Positions 25,197 to 33,258 of a stretch of 64,000 bases of DNA are shown piece by piece. The notes beneath the pieces were generated by a model, which had not been told where the DNA came from, made no database searches, and saw only the letters and a list, made by a program, of their open reading frames with translations. Made by a program: the position numbers and the translations under genes. Within the stretch, counting starts at the first letter, position 1. The number at the start of each line of letters is the position of its first letter. Origin of the DNA: CAZCTC01 sp964501335. GTDB taxonomy: Bacteria; Chloroflexota; Anaerolineae; B4-G1; SLSP01. Location: contig CAZCTC010000017.1 in the NCBI GenBank assembly GCA_964501335.1, positions 57,523 through 121,522 of the forward strand, written 5' to 3'.

Positions 25197-26624
25197 ATGG
25201 AAAACCCGGATACTTCAAAAAAAGGGGCAGCCGCCCAACATCTGGAACGTGCCTATCAGTTGGAAAATCAAGGCGAGATCCAGGCCGCGCTGGAATCCTG
25301 TAAACTGGCCCAGATCATGGATCCCACTTCCGCGGAGGCCTATAACCTGAGCGGGATTCTTTATGATGAAATGGGCAAACTGGACGAGGCCATTAAAGCT
25401 TACCGGCATGCATTGGAGTTGGATCCCGACTTCGAAGATGCCCGTGCCAACCTGGAAGATGCCGAACGCGAAAGCCGGGGCTTGAACGCTGTCCATATCG
25501 ACCCTTCAATCCCCCCCATTCCCGCCGATGTATCGGAAGAAGCCCAGGAAACCCTGGCCGATGCCTATGCTGTGGAAGCCGACAAAGAGTTTGAAGAAGC
25601 GCTGAAAATCTGCGAAAAAGCCCTGGAACTGGCGCCTCGCTGGGCCGAAGCCCATAACCTCCGCGGGATCTTGCTCGAAGCATTAGAAGAGCCGGAAAAA
25701 GCCCTGGAGGCCTATCACCGCGCCATTGAACTCGACCCCGGCTGGACGGAAGCACGTGAGAACTTAAAACTGGCTCAGGATGAAGTCCGCGCCACCCCTT
25801 ACCTCCAGGAAGCCTATAAATATGAAGAAGAAGGCAACCTTGAAGATGCCCTCTCGGCCTGCCACGCCGCCGAAGATATTGCCCCGCACTGGGCCGAAAT
25901 CTTCAATCTCAAAGGAATCATCCTCGATGAATTGGAGCGTCCGGATGATGCCATTAAGGCCTACCGGCAGGCCGTTTCTCTGGATCCCGATTTCGAAGAT
26001 GCCCGGGAAAATCTGGAAGAAGCCGAAAAAGAATCCGGCTTTCCCTCCACAACCAGTGATCGACCTGTCGATTGGGTCGTTCCAACGTATGTTCCGGAAG
26101 TAGCCCGCCAGCTGCTGGAAGAAACCTACACACTGGAGAACAATGGAGACTATCCCGCCGCCTTGAAAAAATGCAAAGAGGCCCTGCTCGAAGCACCGGA
26201 TTGGGCCGAAGCCCACAACCTGCGCGGCATCATCCTGGAAGAGCTGGAACGCACCGAGGAGGCCATCGCCTCTTACGAACGGGCCCTTGAACTGAACCCC
26301 AATTTTGAGGATGCTCGCGCCAATCTGGAAGATGCCCGACGCGATCGCAGCCAGGAGACCGATGACCCGCTGGTCACGATAGCCCGCTACTATTACCCGC
26401 TCCATGCCCGCCTGGCCAAGGGCCGCCTGGAAGCAGTCGGTATCTACGCCCTGGTTCTGGATGAACAAACCGCCAGCTTGATTTATGGAGGTGCCGTCGG
26501 CGGCATCCGCCTGCAGGTCCGCGAATCCGATGTCGAACGCGCTCTGGAAATCCTGGACGAAGAACCCGAATCCCCCAATGATGCTGAAAATGCCGAAGAA
26601 ACAGAGCCAACCGAAAATCAATAA
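25197..26624 (+). CDS. TPR-repeat protein with C-terminal DUF2007-like signalling domain
   Basis: 475 residues. About ten TPR motifs in four blocks carry the recurrent phrases AEAHNLRGI(I/L)LE and ALELxPxFEDARANLEDA. The C-terminus from about residue 395 (ARYYYPLHARLAKGRLEAVGI then GGIRLQVRESDVERALEIL) matches the DUF2007 pattern, a small PII-like alpha/beta domain predicted to bind a ligand. The protein could connect a ligand-sensing module to partners held by the TPR solenoid. It closes the nurA gene group. Confidence 0.88.
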   Translation: MENPDTSKKGAAAQHLERAYQLENQGEIQAALESCKLAQIMDPTSAEAYNLSGILYDEMGKLDEAIKAYRHALELDPDFEDARANLEDAERESRGLNAVHIDPSIPPIPADVSEEAQETLADAYAVEADKEFEEALKICEKALELAPRWAEAHNLRGILLEALEEPEKALEAYHRAIELDPGWTEARENLKLAQDEVRATPYLQEAYKYEEEGNLEDALSACHAAEDIAPHWAEIFNLKGIILDELERPDDAIKAYRQAVSLDPDFEDARENLEEAEKESGFPSTTSDRPVDWVVPTYVPEVARQLLEETYTLENNGDYPAALKKCKEALLEAPDWAEAHNLRGIILEELERTEEAIASYERALELNPNFEDARANLEDARRDRSQETDDPLVTIARYYYPLHARLAKGRLEAVGIYALVLDEQTASLIYGGAVGGIRLQVRESDVERALEILDEEPESPNDAENAEETEPTENQ

Positions 26625-26636
26625 ATCCAGCTAAAA

Positions 26637-26717
26637 CATGGAAGACTGGAAGAACGGAAGTATGGAAGCAGGGAAGAATATGTCCCCATCTTCCAGTTTT
26701 CCAGTCTTCCAACATGA
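26637..26717. repeat. Inverted TTCCAGTCTTCC repeat
   Basis: Two near-complementary arms (26637-26660 and about 26691-26717) share the 13-bp core TGGAAGACTGGAA and its complement, with further GGAAG/CTTCC units between. A related degenerate run lies at 31084-31140. These are dispersed low-complexity repeats of unknown role. Confidence 0.6.
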
Positions 26718-26752
26718 TATCAGTCCTGGTTGACCATCGTCATGTGCCTTTG

Positions 26753-26781
26753 TTGTCCATCCTCCAAAACCGGGGTATAAT
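26753..26781 (+). promoter_or_regulatory. Promoter of the GNAT-like gene
   Basis: TTGTCC (26753-26758) and a perfect TATAAT (26776-26781) separated by 17 bp; the start codon is 30 bp further with GGGAGAAAG before it. Confidence 0.65.
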
Positions 26782-26811
26782 CTAGACAGCTTCGTCACGC
26801 GGGAGAAAGTC

Positions 26812-27309
26812 ATGAAACCGGAAATTGAAGTCCGTCGTGGCCGTATGAAAGACGCCCAAACCATTGCCGACTTTGTCAATAAAGCTCGGCCTTCTGCAAC
26901 CCCGGTCACGCGTACCGACGTGGCCGAACGTTACAGCCAGGTTGGGTTCTTGCTGGCAGAATACAACCAGCAACTGGTCGGCCTGGTAGGCTGGCAGGTA
27001 GAAAATCTCGTCATCCGGGTCACCGATTTCCTCATCGCACCCGCCGTCGACCGGGTTGTTGCGGGTCGAGTCCTGATCAGCGCCATGGAAGAAGAAGGTC
27101 GCCAGCTCCAATGTGAAGCCGCCATCCTTTTCCTGCCCCCCAACCCCAGCGCCGATCTGATCTCCTATTGGGAAACTTTCAGTTATGAGAAACGTGCAGT
27201 CGCCACTTTGCCCAAAGTCTGGCGAGATGCCGTCACCGAAATCAGAATCAACACGCAAAGCGTGATGGTCAAACAATTGCGGGAGGACCTGGTTCGCAAA
27301 CCCATGTAA
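26812..27309 (+). CDS. GNAT-like acetyltransferase-fold protein
   Basis: 165 residues. The N-terminus IEVRRGRMKDAQTIADFVNKA is the usual first strand and helix of GNAT proteins; LVGLVGWQVENLVIRVTDFLI gives strands 3-4, followed by a helix (GRVLISAMEEEGRQLQ). The acetyl-CoA loop normally found after strand 4 (Q/RxxGxG/A) is not evident; VDRVVAGRV stands there instead. The late strand (AILFLPPNPSADLISYWETF) keeps the GNAT layout. It may be a degenerate or non-catalytic member. Substrate unknown. Confidence 0.65.
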   Translation: MKPEIEVRRGRMKDAQTIADFVNKARPSATPVTRTDVAERYSQVGFLLAEYNQQLVGLVGWQVENLVIRVTDFLIAPAVDRVVAGRVLISAMEEEGRQLQCEAAILFLPPNPSADLISYWETFSYEKRAVATLPKVWRDAVTEIRINTQSVMVKQLREDLVRKPM

Positions 27310-27344
27310 ACCCGGACTCTCCGATCCTCTCAGGAGTATAGTGC

Positions 27345-27563
27345 ATGGAGAAAATCAAGACATTTATCGGGGCACATCCTCAATGGGCCTCGTGGATTGT
27401 CCTGTCGATTGGCATGGTTGCTATTCTGCTCGTCTCGGCTCGCGATGTTCAACTGGCTATAGGCCAACAAGTCGCGCTCATCCTGGCCACAATAGCCGTG
27501 GCCGGTCTATGTGTCTGGATTATCGGCTGGGAAGACGAAGAAGAAATCCCGCCTCAGTCCTGA
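27345..27563 (+). CDS. Small two-helix membrane protein
   Basis: 72 residues with two hydrophobic helices (WIVLSIGMVAILLVSA and VALILATIAVAGLCVWIIGW) and an acidic C-terminus (EDEEEIPPQS). An AGGAG site precedes the ATG. It lies 35 bp after the GNAT-like gene and is followed by a strong terminator, so the two form a small unit. No family recognised. Confidence 0.75.
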   Translation: MEKIKTFIGAHPQWASWIVLSIGMVAILLVSARDVQLAIGQQVALILATIAVAGLCVWIIGWEDEEEIPPQS

Positions 27564-27591
27564 ATTCGATGACGGTTTGGATCGCCGACCC

Positions 27592-27625
27592 GGCATCCCC
27601 CACCCAGTACGGGGGATGCCTTTTT
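27592..27625 (+). terminator. Rho-independent terminator
   Basis: A 10-bp perfect stem GGCATCCCCC / GGGGGATGCC (27592-27601 with 27611-27620) followed by T5. Confidence 0.9.
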
Positions 27626-27678
27626 GTGTTCTGCCCATCGTAAACAGCCAATAAAGCTACGCTCAATCAGGAGGTCCC

Positions 27679-28506
27679 ATGTCCGATAATTCGGATATAA
27701 CTGATCCCCAAATCCTGGCCGCTCAATACCAACAGAGCGACAATCTGAACACCCGCATCGATTTCCATGCCCGGTTCAGCACCAACCCACATCCTTTACA
27801 TCGCTGGATTTTCGACCATTTTTATTTTCCCCGGCGGGGCAAAATCCTGGAACTGGGCTGCGGAATCGGCACGCTCTGGCAAACGAACCAGGATCGTCTC
27901 TCCCCTGATTGGAAAGTAGTGCTCACCGATTGGACCGGCGGAATGGTGCAGGCCGCCGGGCAAACCCGGATCGGCTTGCGCGCCCAATTGCCCCACATCA
28001 CACTCGCCCAGGCCGATGCCCAGACTCTGCCTTTTCAGGACGCCTCGTTTGATGTGGTCATTGCCAACCATATGCTCTACCATCTCGCCGCTCCCGAACA
28101 GGCCCTCGCCGAAATCCAACGCGTGCTCCGCCCCGGCGGGAAGTTCTACGCTTCGACGGTGGGCGATGACCATATGCACGAATTATGGGAAACGGTTGAA
28201 CCGATCGCTCCCGGCACACGGTATCGCGCCGGCCGGCTTACCGCAGGCTTTACCCTGAGCAACGGATCCCCCCAACTGAGCCCCTGGTTCTCCCAGATCG
28301 CGCTTTACACCTATGAAGACAGTCTGATGGTAACGGAGGCCGAAGCCCTGGTCGATTATCTGCTTTCCTGCCAGACGATGATGGATTATGAATTCTCGGC
28401 CGAACAACTCGGCCAGATCCAACAGCTCTTTCAGCAAACGATCGACAACGACGGCGCGATCTATATCACCAAGAAATCAGGGCTCTTCAGTGCCCTGCGA
28501 AATTAA
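27679..28506 (+). CDS. SAM-dependent class I methyltransferase
   Basis: 275 residues. Motif I is KILELGCGIGTLW near residue 56; motif II VVLTDWTGGMVQAA follows; motif III-IV is LPFQDASFDVVIANHMLYHL; and an LAEIQRVLRPGGKFYAST segment completes the Rossmann-type SAM fold typical of UbiE/Methyltransf_11 proteins. AGGAGG precedes the ATG. The substrate cannot be inferred. Transcribed alone between a terminator and a strong hairpin. Confidence 0.9.
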   Translation: MSDNSDITDPQILAAQYQQSDNLNTRIDFHARFSTNPHPLHRWIFDHFYFPRRGKILELGCGIGTLWQTNQDRLSPDWKVVLTDWTGGMVQAAGQTRIGLRAQLPHITLAQADAQTLPFQDASFDVVIANHMLYHLAAPEQALAEIQRVLRPGGKFYASTVGDDHMHELWETVEPIAPGTRYRAGRLTAGFTLSNGSPQLSPWFSQIALYTYEDSLMVTEAEALVDYLLSCQTMMDYEFSAEQLGQIQQLFQQTIDNDGAIYITKKSGLFSALRN

Positions 28507-28522
28507 AAACCCTTTTAATAAG

Positions 28523-28559
28523 TTATAAGGCGCCGCCCCAGAGGGGCGGCGCCTTATAA
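28523..28559 (+). repeat. 17-bp-stem hairpin after the methyltransferase gene
   Basis: TTATAAGGCGCCGCCCC pairs perfectly with 28543-28559 around AGA. It resembles the intergenic hairpin family in length and A/T-to-G/C arm gradient. It may act as a terminator for converging transcripts; downstream 28560-28615 holds a degenerate CTGCG-rich repeat. Confidence 0.75.
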
Positions 28560-28599
28560 TTTATCAATCTTTGCGTCTTTACGCCCTGCGTTGAAATCT

Positions 28600-29190
28600 T
28601 TAGCTCTGCGCCGCACTGCGCCCCAACGCAAAGGCCGACCGATTGACATCCAGATACTTCTGCGGCACCCGCTTCAATATCGCCTCTTCCCACACGCCGG
28701 TCGGCGTCTCCAACAGAGCGGAAAGCGCCGCCAGCATAATGGTATTCACAGTTTTAGGATTCCCGGCCTGAGTCGCCAACGGCAACGCATCGACCACCAC
28801 CACCTGGCTCGCCCGTGCCCGCAATGCCGCCAGGATCGCCGCTTCCGCCGGATAGATCGCATCCCCCGCACTCACCGACATCGGCATGATCTGCTGCCGG
28901 TTGACTACCACGATGCCGCCCGGGCGAATCCAATCGATCCACCGCGCCGCCTCCAGCAACTCAAAAGCCACCAGAACATCCACAGTCCCTTTCTCACTGG
29001 TCGGAGAACCCACCTGCCGCGCCCAGCGGACGTGACTTTCCACCACCCCGCCACGCTGCGAAAAGCCGTGAACCTCCGACTTCTTGGCATCCAGCCCCAG
29101 CTCCAACGCCACCTGCGCGGCAATATCCGAGGCGGTCAGCACCCCCTGTCCACCCACTCCCACAAACAGCATATTCATACGCTCGACCAT
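28600..29190 (-). CDS. iorB: Indolepyruvate:ferredoxin oxidoreductase, beta subunit
   Basis: 196 residues of the gamma-type 2-oxoacid oxidoreductase domain: MLFVGVGGQGVLTASDIAAQ at the N-terminus, KKSEVHGFSQRGGVVESHVRW, and NTIMLAALSALLE. IorB pairs with IorA to oxidise aryl-pyruvates from aromatic amino acids to aryl-acetyl-CoA, reducing ferredoxin. It starts 14 bp after iorA. The short open stretch after the catalytic region (RSAFALGRSAAQS) is normal. Confidence 0.93.
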   Translation of the reverse strand: MVERMNMLFVGVGGQGVLTASDIAAQVALELGLDAKKSEVHGFSQRGGVVESHVRWARQVGSPTSEKGTVDVLVAFELLEAARWIDWIRPGGIVVVNRQQIMPMSVSAGDAIYPAEAAILAALRARASQVVVVDALPLATQAGNPKTVNTIMLAALSALLETPTGVWEEAILKRVPQKYLDVNRSAFALGRSAAQS

Positions 29191-29204
29191 TTGACCTTAC
29201 CTCC

Positions 29205-31013
29205 TCAATGCCCCGCCTGACCCGTTTCAACCTGCGCGCCGATCGCCTTCTGGGGGCAAACCTGCGAGCAGACGGTGCATCCGGTACAGAGCAGCGGATC
29301 GATCTCCGCTTTGGCCTTGCCGGTGCGTTCATAGATCTCCGAGCTCTTCAAAATCGCCGGGCAGCCGACCCGGAAACAGGCGCCGCAGGCCACACACTTC
29401 GCCGAATCGACCGTCATCCGCGGCTGCAAATGGAAATAGGGCGTAAAGACACAGGCCCCCTTGACCACAATCACCGCCGGCCCGTCCGTCACCGCCATGG
29501 CCTCATGCAAAACCCGATTGCCCTCGGCCACATTCCAGGCATCCACTTCCCAGAGATGCTGAACGCCCATCGCCCGGGCTACCGGCGCAATCTCGATCCG
29601 TTCCCCGGTCTCACCATGTAACGTCACCCCCGTGCCCGGATGTTCCTGCCCCCCCGTCATCGCCGTGATCCGATTGTCGAGCACCACCACGACGATCGGC
29701 GCCTTGTTGTAAACTGCATTGGCCATCGGAGCCAGCCCCGAATGGAAGAAAGTGCTGTCGCCGATGGTGGCCACCACCTTTTCCTGCGCCCCGGCCTGCT
29801 TGAGCCCATGCGCCATCCCAATGCTGGCGCCCATGGAAATCAACATATCCATCGCCTCGAAGGGCTCAGAGACCCCCATCGAATAGCAACCGATATCGCC
29901 GGCAATGACCGATTTCGCCTTGTTCCGGCGCATGTTATAGAAGAAGGCCCGATGCGGACAGCCGGGACAGAAGGCCGGCGGCCGGGCCGGCACGGTGACC
30001 TCAGTCAAAGCCGCGGCCCCCGCCGGAGTTTCCGCCACTTCGGCGCCCAACCGTCGCGCCCCTTCGCGCACCCGGCCCAATGTCAGCTCTCCGGTCAAGG
30101 GGAAATATTCCTTTCCCACCACCGGCAACCCCAACCAACGCACAAATTCCTCAATAATGGGATCCAGTTCTTCGACCACGACCAGCTGATCCACCCGGGC
30201 GGCAAAATCGCGGATCAACTTCTCCGGCAGCGGATAGGACATCCCCAGCTTGAGAATGGTGGTGCCGACGAAGATCTCCCGGACATACTGATAGGCCACA
30301 CCCGTCGTGATGATCCCGATCTTGCGATCCCCTTCGATGATCGTATTGATCGCCGCCGTCTCGGACCAGGCGGCCAGATCCAGCAACCGTTGCTCGATTT
30401 CGGGATGGCGGCGCCGGGCCGTCGCCGGAATGATTACATAATCGCGAGGATTGCGCTCAAAAGGCGGCAACGGCTTGAACTCCCGCGCCTGCGGGACCTC
30501 CATCTCCACTGCCGATTTGGAATGGGAAAGCCGGGTTGTCGAACGAAGCAGCACAGGCGTATGGAATTGTTCGCTCAATTCAAAGGCCAGCCGGGTAAAC
30601 TGGCGAGCCTCCTCGCTGTCTGAGGGCTCCAGACACGGGAACTTGCCGAAACGGGCGAACTGCCGGTTATCCTGCTCATTCTGGGAAGAAAAAGCCCCGG
30701 GATCGTCGGCACTGACCAGGACCAGCCCCCCCTTGACGCCGGTATAGGAAAGCGACATCAGGCTGTCCGCCGCCACATTGACGCCGACATGCTTCATCGT
30801 GGCGAGAGCCCGTGCCCCGCCGAAAGCCGCTCCAGCCGCCGTATCCAGAGCTACCTTCTCATTGCTGGCCCATTCCGCTTTGAGTCCCGGATAACGCACC
30901 AGATTTTCCAGGATCTCCGTCGAGGGCGTTCCGGGATAAGCTGAGGCGTATTGCACGCCCGCCTCCCAGGCCCCCAGGGCGATGGCCTCGTTGCCGGACA
31001 ACATTACCTTCAT
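29205..31013 (-). CDS. iorA: Indolepyruvate:ferredoxin oxidoreductase, alpha subunit
   Basis: 602 residues. The N-terminal pyrimidine domain contains LSGNEAIALGAWEAGVQYAS and YPGTPSTEI. The TPP-binding domain contains CPGCPHRAFFYNM and IGDSTFFHSG. A C-terminal dicluster ferredoxin domain has CVACGACFRVGCPA and CTGCTVCSQVCP, so two [4Fe-4S] clusters carry electrons to ferredoxin. The frame stays open 57 codons upstream through a hairpin repeat, but ATG 31013 with GGAGGAGG 6 nt before it is clearly the start. The substrate could include other aryl or branched 2-oxoacids. Confidence 0.95.
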   Translation of the reverse strand: MKVMLSGNEAIALGAWEAGVQYASAYPGTPSTEILENLVRYPGLKAEWASNEKVALDTAAGAAFGGARALATMKHVGVNVAADSLMSLSYTGVKGGLVLVSADDPGAFSSQNEQDNRQFARFGKFPCLEPSDSEEARQFTRLAFELSEQFHTPVLLRSTTRLSHSKSAVEMEVPQAREFKPLPPFERNPRDYVIIPATARRRHPEIEQRLLDLAAWSETAAINTIIEGDRKIGIITTGVAYQYVREIFVGTTILKLGMSYPLPEKLIRDFAARVDQLVVVEELDPIIEEFVRWLGLPVVGKEYFPLTGELTLGRVREGARRLGAEVAETPAGAAALTEVTVPARPPAFCPGCPHRAFFYNMRRNKAKSVIAGDIGCYSMGVSEPFEAMDMLISMGASIGMAHGLKQAGAQEKVVATIGDSTFFHSGLAPMANAVYNKAPIVVVVLDNRITAMTGGQEHPGTGVTLHGETGERIEIAPVARAMGVQHLWEVDAWNVAEGNRVLHEAMAVTDGPAVIVVKGACVFTPYFHLQPRMTVDSAKCVACGACFRVGCPAILKSSEIYERTGKAKAEIDPLLCTGCTVCSQVCPQKAIGAQVETGQAGH

Positions 31014-31039
31014 CGCTGCCTCCTCCGAAAATTTTGTAG

Positions 31040-31079
31040 CTATGGCTTCGCGCGCCTCAGAAGGCGCGCGAAGCCATAG
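31040..31079. repeat. Intergenic-family hairpin, 18-bp stem with CAGA loop
   Basis: 31040-31057 pairs perfectly with 31062-31079 around CAGA. It lies just upstream of iorA, in its 5' region rather than at a 3' end. It is followed by T5 and a degenerate TTCCAATCTTCC run to 31140. Confidence 0.8.
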
Positions 31080-31172
31080 ATTTTTCTTCCAATCTTCCGC
31101 ACTTCCAGGCTTCCAATCCCCGCGCTTCCATCCTCCATAGTACCCGGAACGCCCAAGGAAACAAGTGATAAG

Positions 31173-31200
31173 TTGCGTCTTCACCGGCTACGGATATAAT
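31173..31200 (+). promoter_or_regulatory. Promoter of the first helicase-associated-domain gene
   Basis: TTGCGT (31173-31178) and TATAAT (31195-31200) with a 16-bp spacer. The ATG at 31278 would follow a leader of about 70 nt without an obvious ribosome binding site. Confidence 0.6.
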
Positions 31201-31277
31201 CCTTTTGGTACACACCTTTGTAAAAAATCCACCGGCAGCGGCCGCCCGCTCCGGACCCAGAGCTTACCCGCACAAAC

Positions 31278-32966
31278 ATGGCCCTGCGTACTCTCTACCA
31301 GGCACTGCTCGATAGCGAACTCGCTCGTATGCGAGTCATCGCCCGACTGTGGGAAATTCCGTTAACGGCCGAACGCCGACCGGATCTCGCAGCCCAACTC
31401 GCCGACGGTATGGCCCGCACCTCTGCGGTCGAAGCGGCTTGGAAAGCGCTTTCCAGCGAGGAACAGGCTGCGTTGGAAGATTTGCTACGCCACGAAAACG
31501 GCGCCATCCCCTGGGCCGTCTTCACCCGCCGCTGGGGCGGCGTTCGCGCCGTCGGGCCCGGCCGCCTGGAACGCGAGGCGCTCTGGCGCACGCCCATCTC
31601 TCCCGCCGAAGGGCTCTGGTATCACGGCTTTCTGCAACGCGCCTTTCAAGAAACAGCGGCCGGCAGCGTGGAAATGGCCTTCGTGCCCGAAGAGCTGAAA
31701 CTCTATCTGCCTTCCCCACCGCCCTTGCCGGCGCTGGCTCCCGATCCAATCGCTCCCCCCGCGGCCCCTTTGCCTTATGGGGATACCCTCGCCGACGATC
31801 TAACGGTGCTGTGGAGCTATCTGCAAACAGAAACGATGCGCAAAATCCCGCTGGCCCTCGATCACGGCTGGCCGCCGCGCCATCGCCGCACCGTGCTCCG
31901 ACGGATCAATCCGCCCGCCGAAACCCGGCTGGCGCTGCTGGAAACGCTTTCCCTGGAACAGGGCTGGATCCGGCTGGAACCCAACGGTCGGTTACGTCCA
32001 GCGCCCGAACCGGTCGTGACCTGGCTGCGCTCCGATCGCTGGTCCCAATGGCAGACGCTGGCGCAGGCCTGGATCACCAGCCGCGACTGGAACGACCTGG
32101 CCGTCGTCCCCACCCTGCGGCCCGACCCGTCAGACGGCTGGCCGGCCGATCCCCGCGCCGCCCGCCAGGCCTTCTTACAACTGCTCAAATCCTGCACGCC
32201 GGGCGTCTGGTATGCCGTCGCTGATTTCATCCGCATCATCAAAGACCAAAATCCCGAATTCCTGCGCGCCAGCGGCGATTACGAACGGGCCGCCCCGCAG
32301 GATGCCGTGACCCATGCGCCCCTGCGCGGCTTCGGAGCCTGGGAATCGGTCGAAGGCGCCTTAATTGCCGCCTATCTCACCGGCCCCTTGAACTGGCTGG
32401 GAGCGGTCGAACTGGGCGCCTACGCCCCGGCCCTCGCGCCGCACGCCTTCCGCCTCACCGCGGCGGGCGCCGCGCTCCTGGAACTGGCTCCGCCCCCACC
32501 CCTGGCCGAACTCGCCCCGGTAACCCTGCGCCCCGACGGCAGCTTGCAAATTCCTCCGGGACGACGCTACGAACTCTTCCAGCTCAGCCGAATCGCCCGC
32601 CCGGCCCACGACACCGCCCCCGGACGCTACCGGCTCAGCCCTCGTATGCTGGCCCGGGCCCGGCACCAGGGGATTCCACTGGAAAGAATCCTCTCTTTTC
32701 TGGAGGAAGCCACCGGACAACCGGTCGCTCCCATCCTGCAACGCGCCCTGGAACGCGCCTATCAAACCGCCGATGAAGCACGCCTGGAGAAACTCTGGCT
32801 CTTGCAGGTCCGGGTCCCCGCCCTGCTGGAAAAACCGGCCCTGCGGGCGCTGATGCATCAACCGCTCGGCCCCCACGCCGCCCTGATCCGTGAAGCAGAC
32901 CGGGAACGCACCCTGGCGCAATTGTTGCAAGAAGGGCTCTTGCCTGAAACAGATGACGACATTTAA
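31278..32966 (+). CDS. Helicase-associated (XPB/Ssl2 N-terminal-like) domain protein
   Basis: 562 residues, largely helical. The C-terminal part has the pattern of the XPB/Ssl2 N-terminal-type domain: a beta strand LRPDGSLQIPPGRRYELFQL, RYRLSPRMLARARHQGIPLE, a helix LERILSFLEEATGQPV and a PILQRALERA segment. The same layout is clearer in the 740-residue protein at 55007-57226. The N-terminal 400 residues contain winged-helix-like stretches but no ATPase motif. Probably a DNA-binding or helicase-partner protein. No ribosome binding site stands out at the ATG. Confidence 0.6.
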   Translation: MALRTLYQALLDSELARMRVIARLWEIPLTAERRPDLAAQLADGMARTSAVEAAWKALSSEEQAALEDLLRHENGAIPWAVFTRRWGGVRAVGPGRLEREALWRTPISPAEGLWYHGFLQRAFQETAAGSVEMAFVPEELKLYLPSPPPLPALAPDPIAPPAAPLPYGDTLADDLTVLWSYLQTETMRKIPLALDHGWPPRHRRTVLRRINPPAETRLALLETLSLEQGWIRLEPNGRLRPAPEPVVTWLRSDRWSQWQTLAQAWITSRDWNDLAVVPTLRPDPSDGWPADPRAARQAFLQLLKSCTPGVWYAVADFIRIIKDQNPEFLRASGDYERAAPQDAVTHAPLRGFGAWESVEGALIAAYLTGPLNWLGAVELGAYAPALAPHAFRLTAAGAALLELAPPPPLAELAPVTLRPDGSLQIPPGRRYELFQLSRIARPAHDTAPGRYRLSPRMLARARHQGIPLERILSFLEEATGQPVAPILQRALERAYQTADEARLEKLWLLQVRVPALLEKPALRALMHQPLGPHAALIREADRERTLAQLLQEGLLPETDDDI

Positions 32967-33064
32967 CCAGAAAACGGACAATAGACAGTAGACAAAAAAT
33001 ACAAAAGACTGGATGATTGAAATAGAAGCTAACGGCTGCGTTTTTCGATCAATAACAAAAAAAC

Positions 33065-33102
33065 GCATTTTGCGCGCGCTGCGTGCAGCGCGCGCAAAAT
33101 GC
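33065..33102. repeat. 38-bp near-perfect palindrome
   Basis: 33065-33082 pairs with 33085-33102 with only two bases between, arms GCATTTTGCGCGCGCTGC. The arm length and A/T-to-G/C gradient match the hairpin family, but the 4-nt loop is absent. Confidence 0.7.
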
Positions 33103-33110
33103 CAGTTAAT

Positions 33111-33157
33111 CCCCCCTTCTTCCCCCGCTTGCGGGGGGAGAAGGAGGGCAGGGGGGA
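33111..33157. repeat. C-tract / G-tract inverted repeat
   Basis: CCTTCTTCCCCCGC (33115-33128) faces GCGGGGGGAGAAGG (33131-33144) with one mismatch-type pair, embedded in longer C6 and G6 tracts. It is one of three such CCCTC/GAGGG inverted elements in the window. Confidence 0.65.
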
Positions 33158-33258
33158 TATGAGGGGTAAAAGCATATCTTTCATAAAACCCCAAATTCAG
33201 ACAGAATAAAGAAATGCCAAAAACGCTAAAAATCCTGGATCAGTAAGGAGATTCAGAT

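Noticed and set aside
31014..31184. Upstream extension of iorA by 57 codons
   Set aside because: The extension reads through a hairpin repeat and low-complexity TTCC repeats. The family N-terminus and a GGAGGAGG site define the start at 31013.
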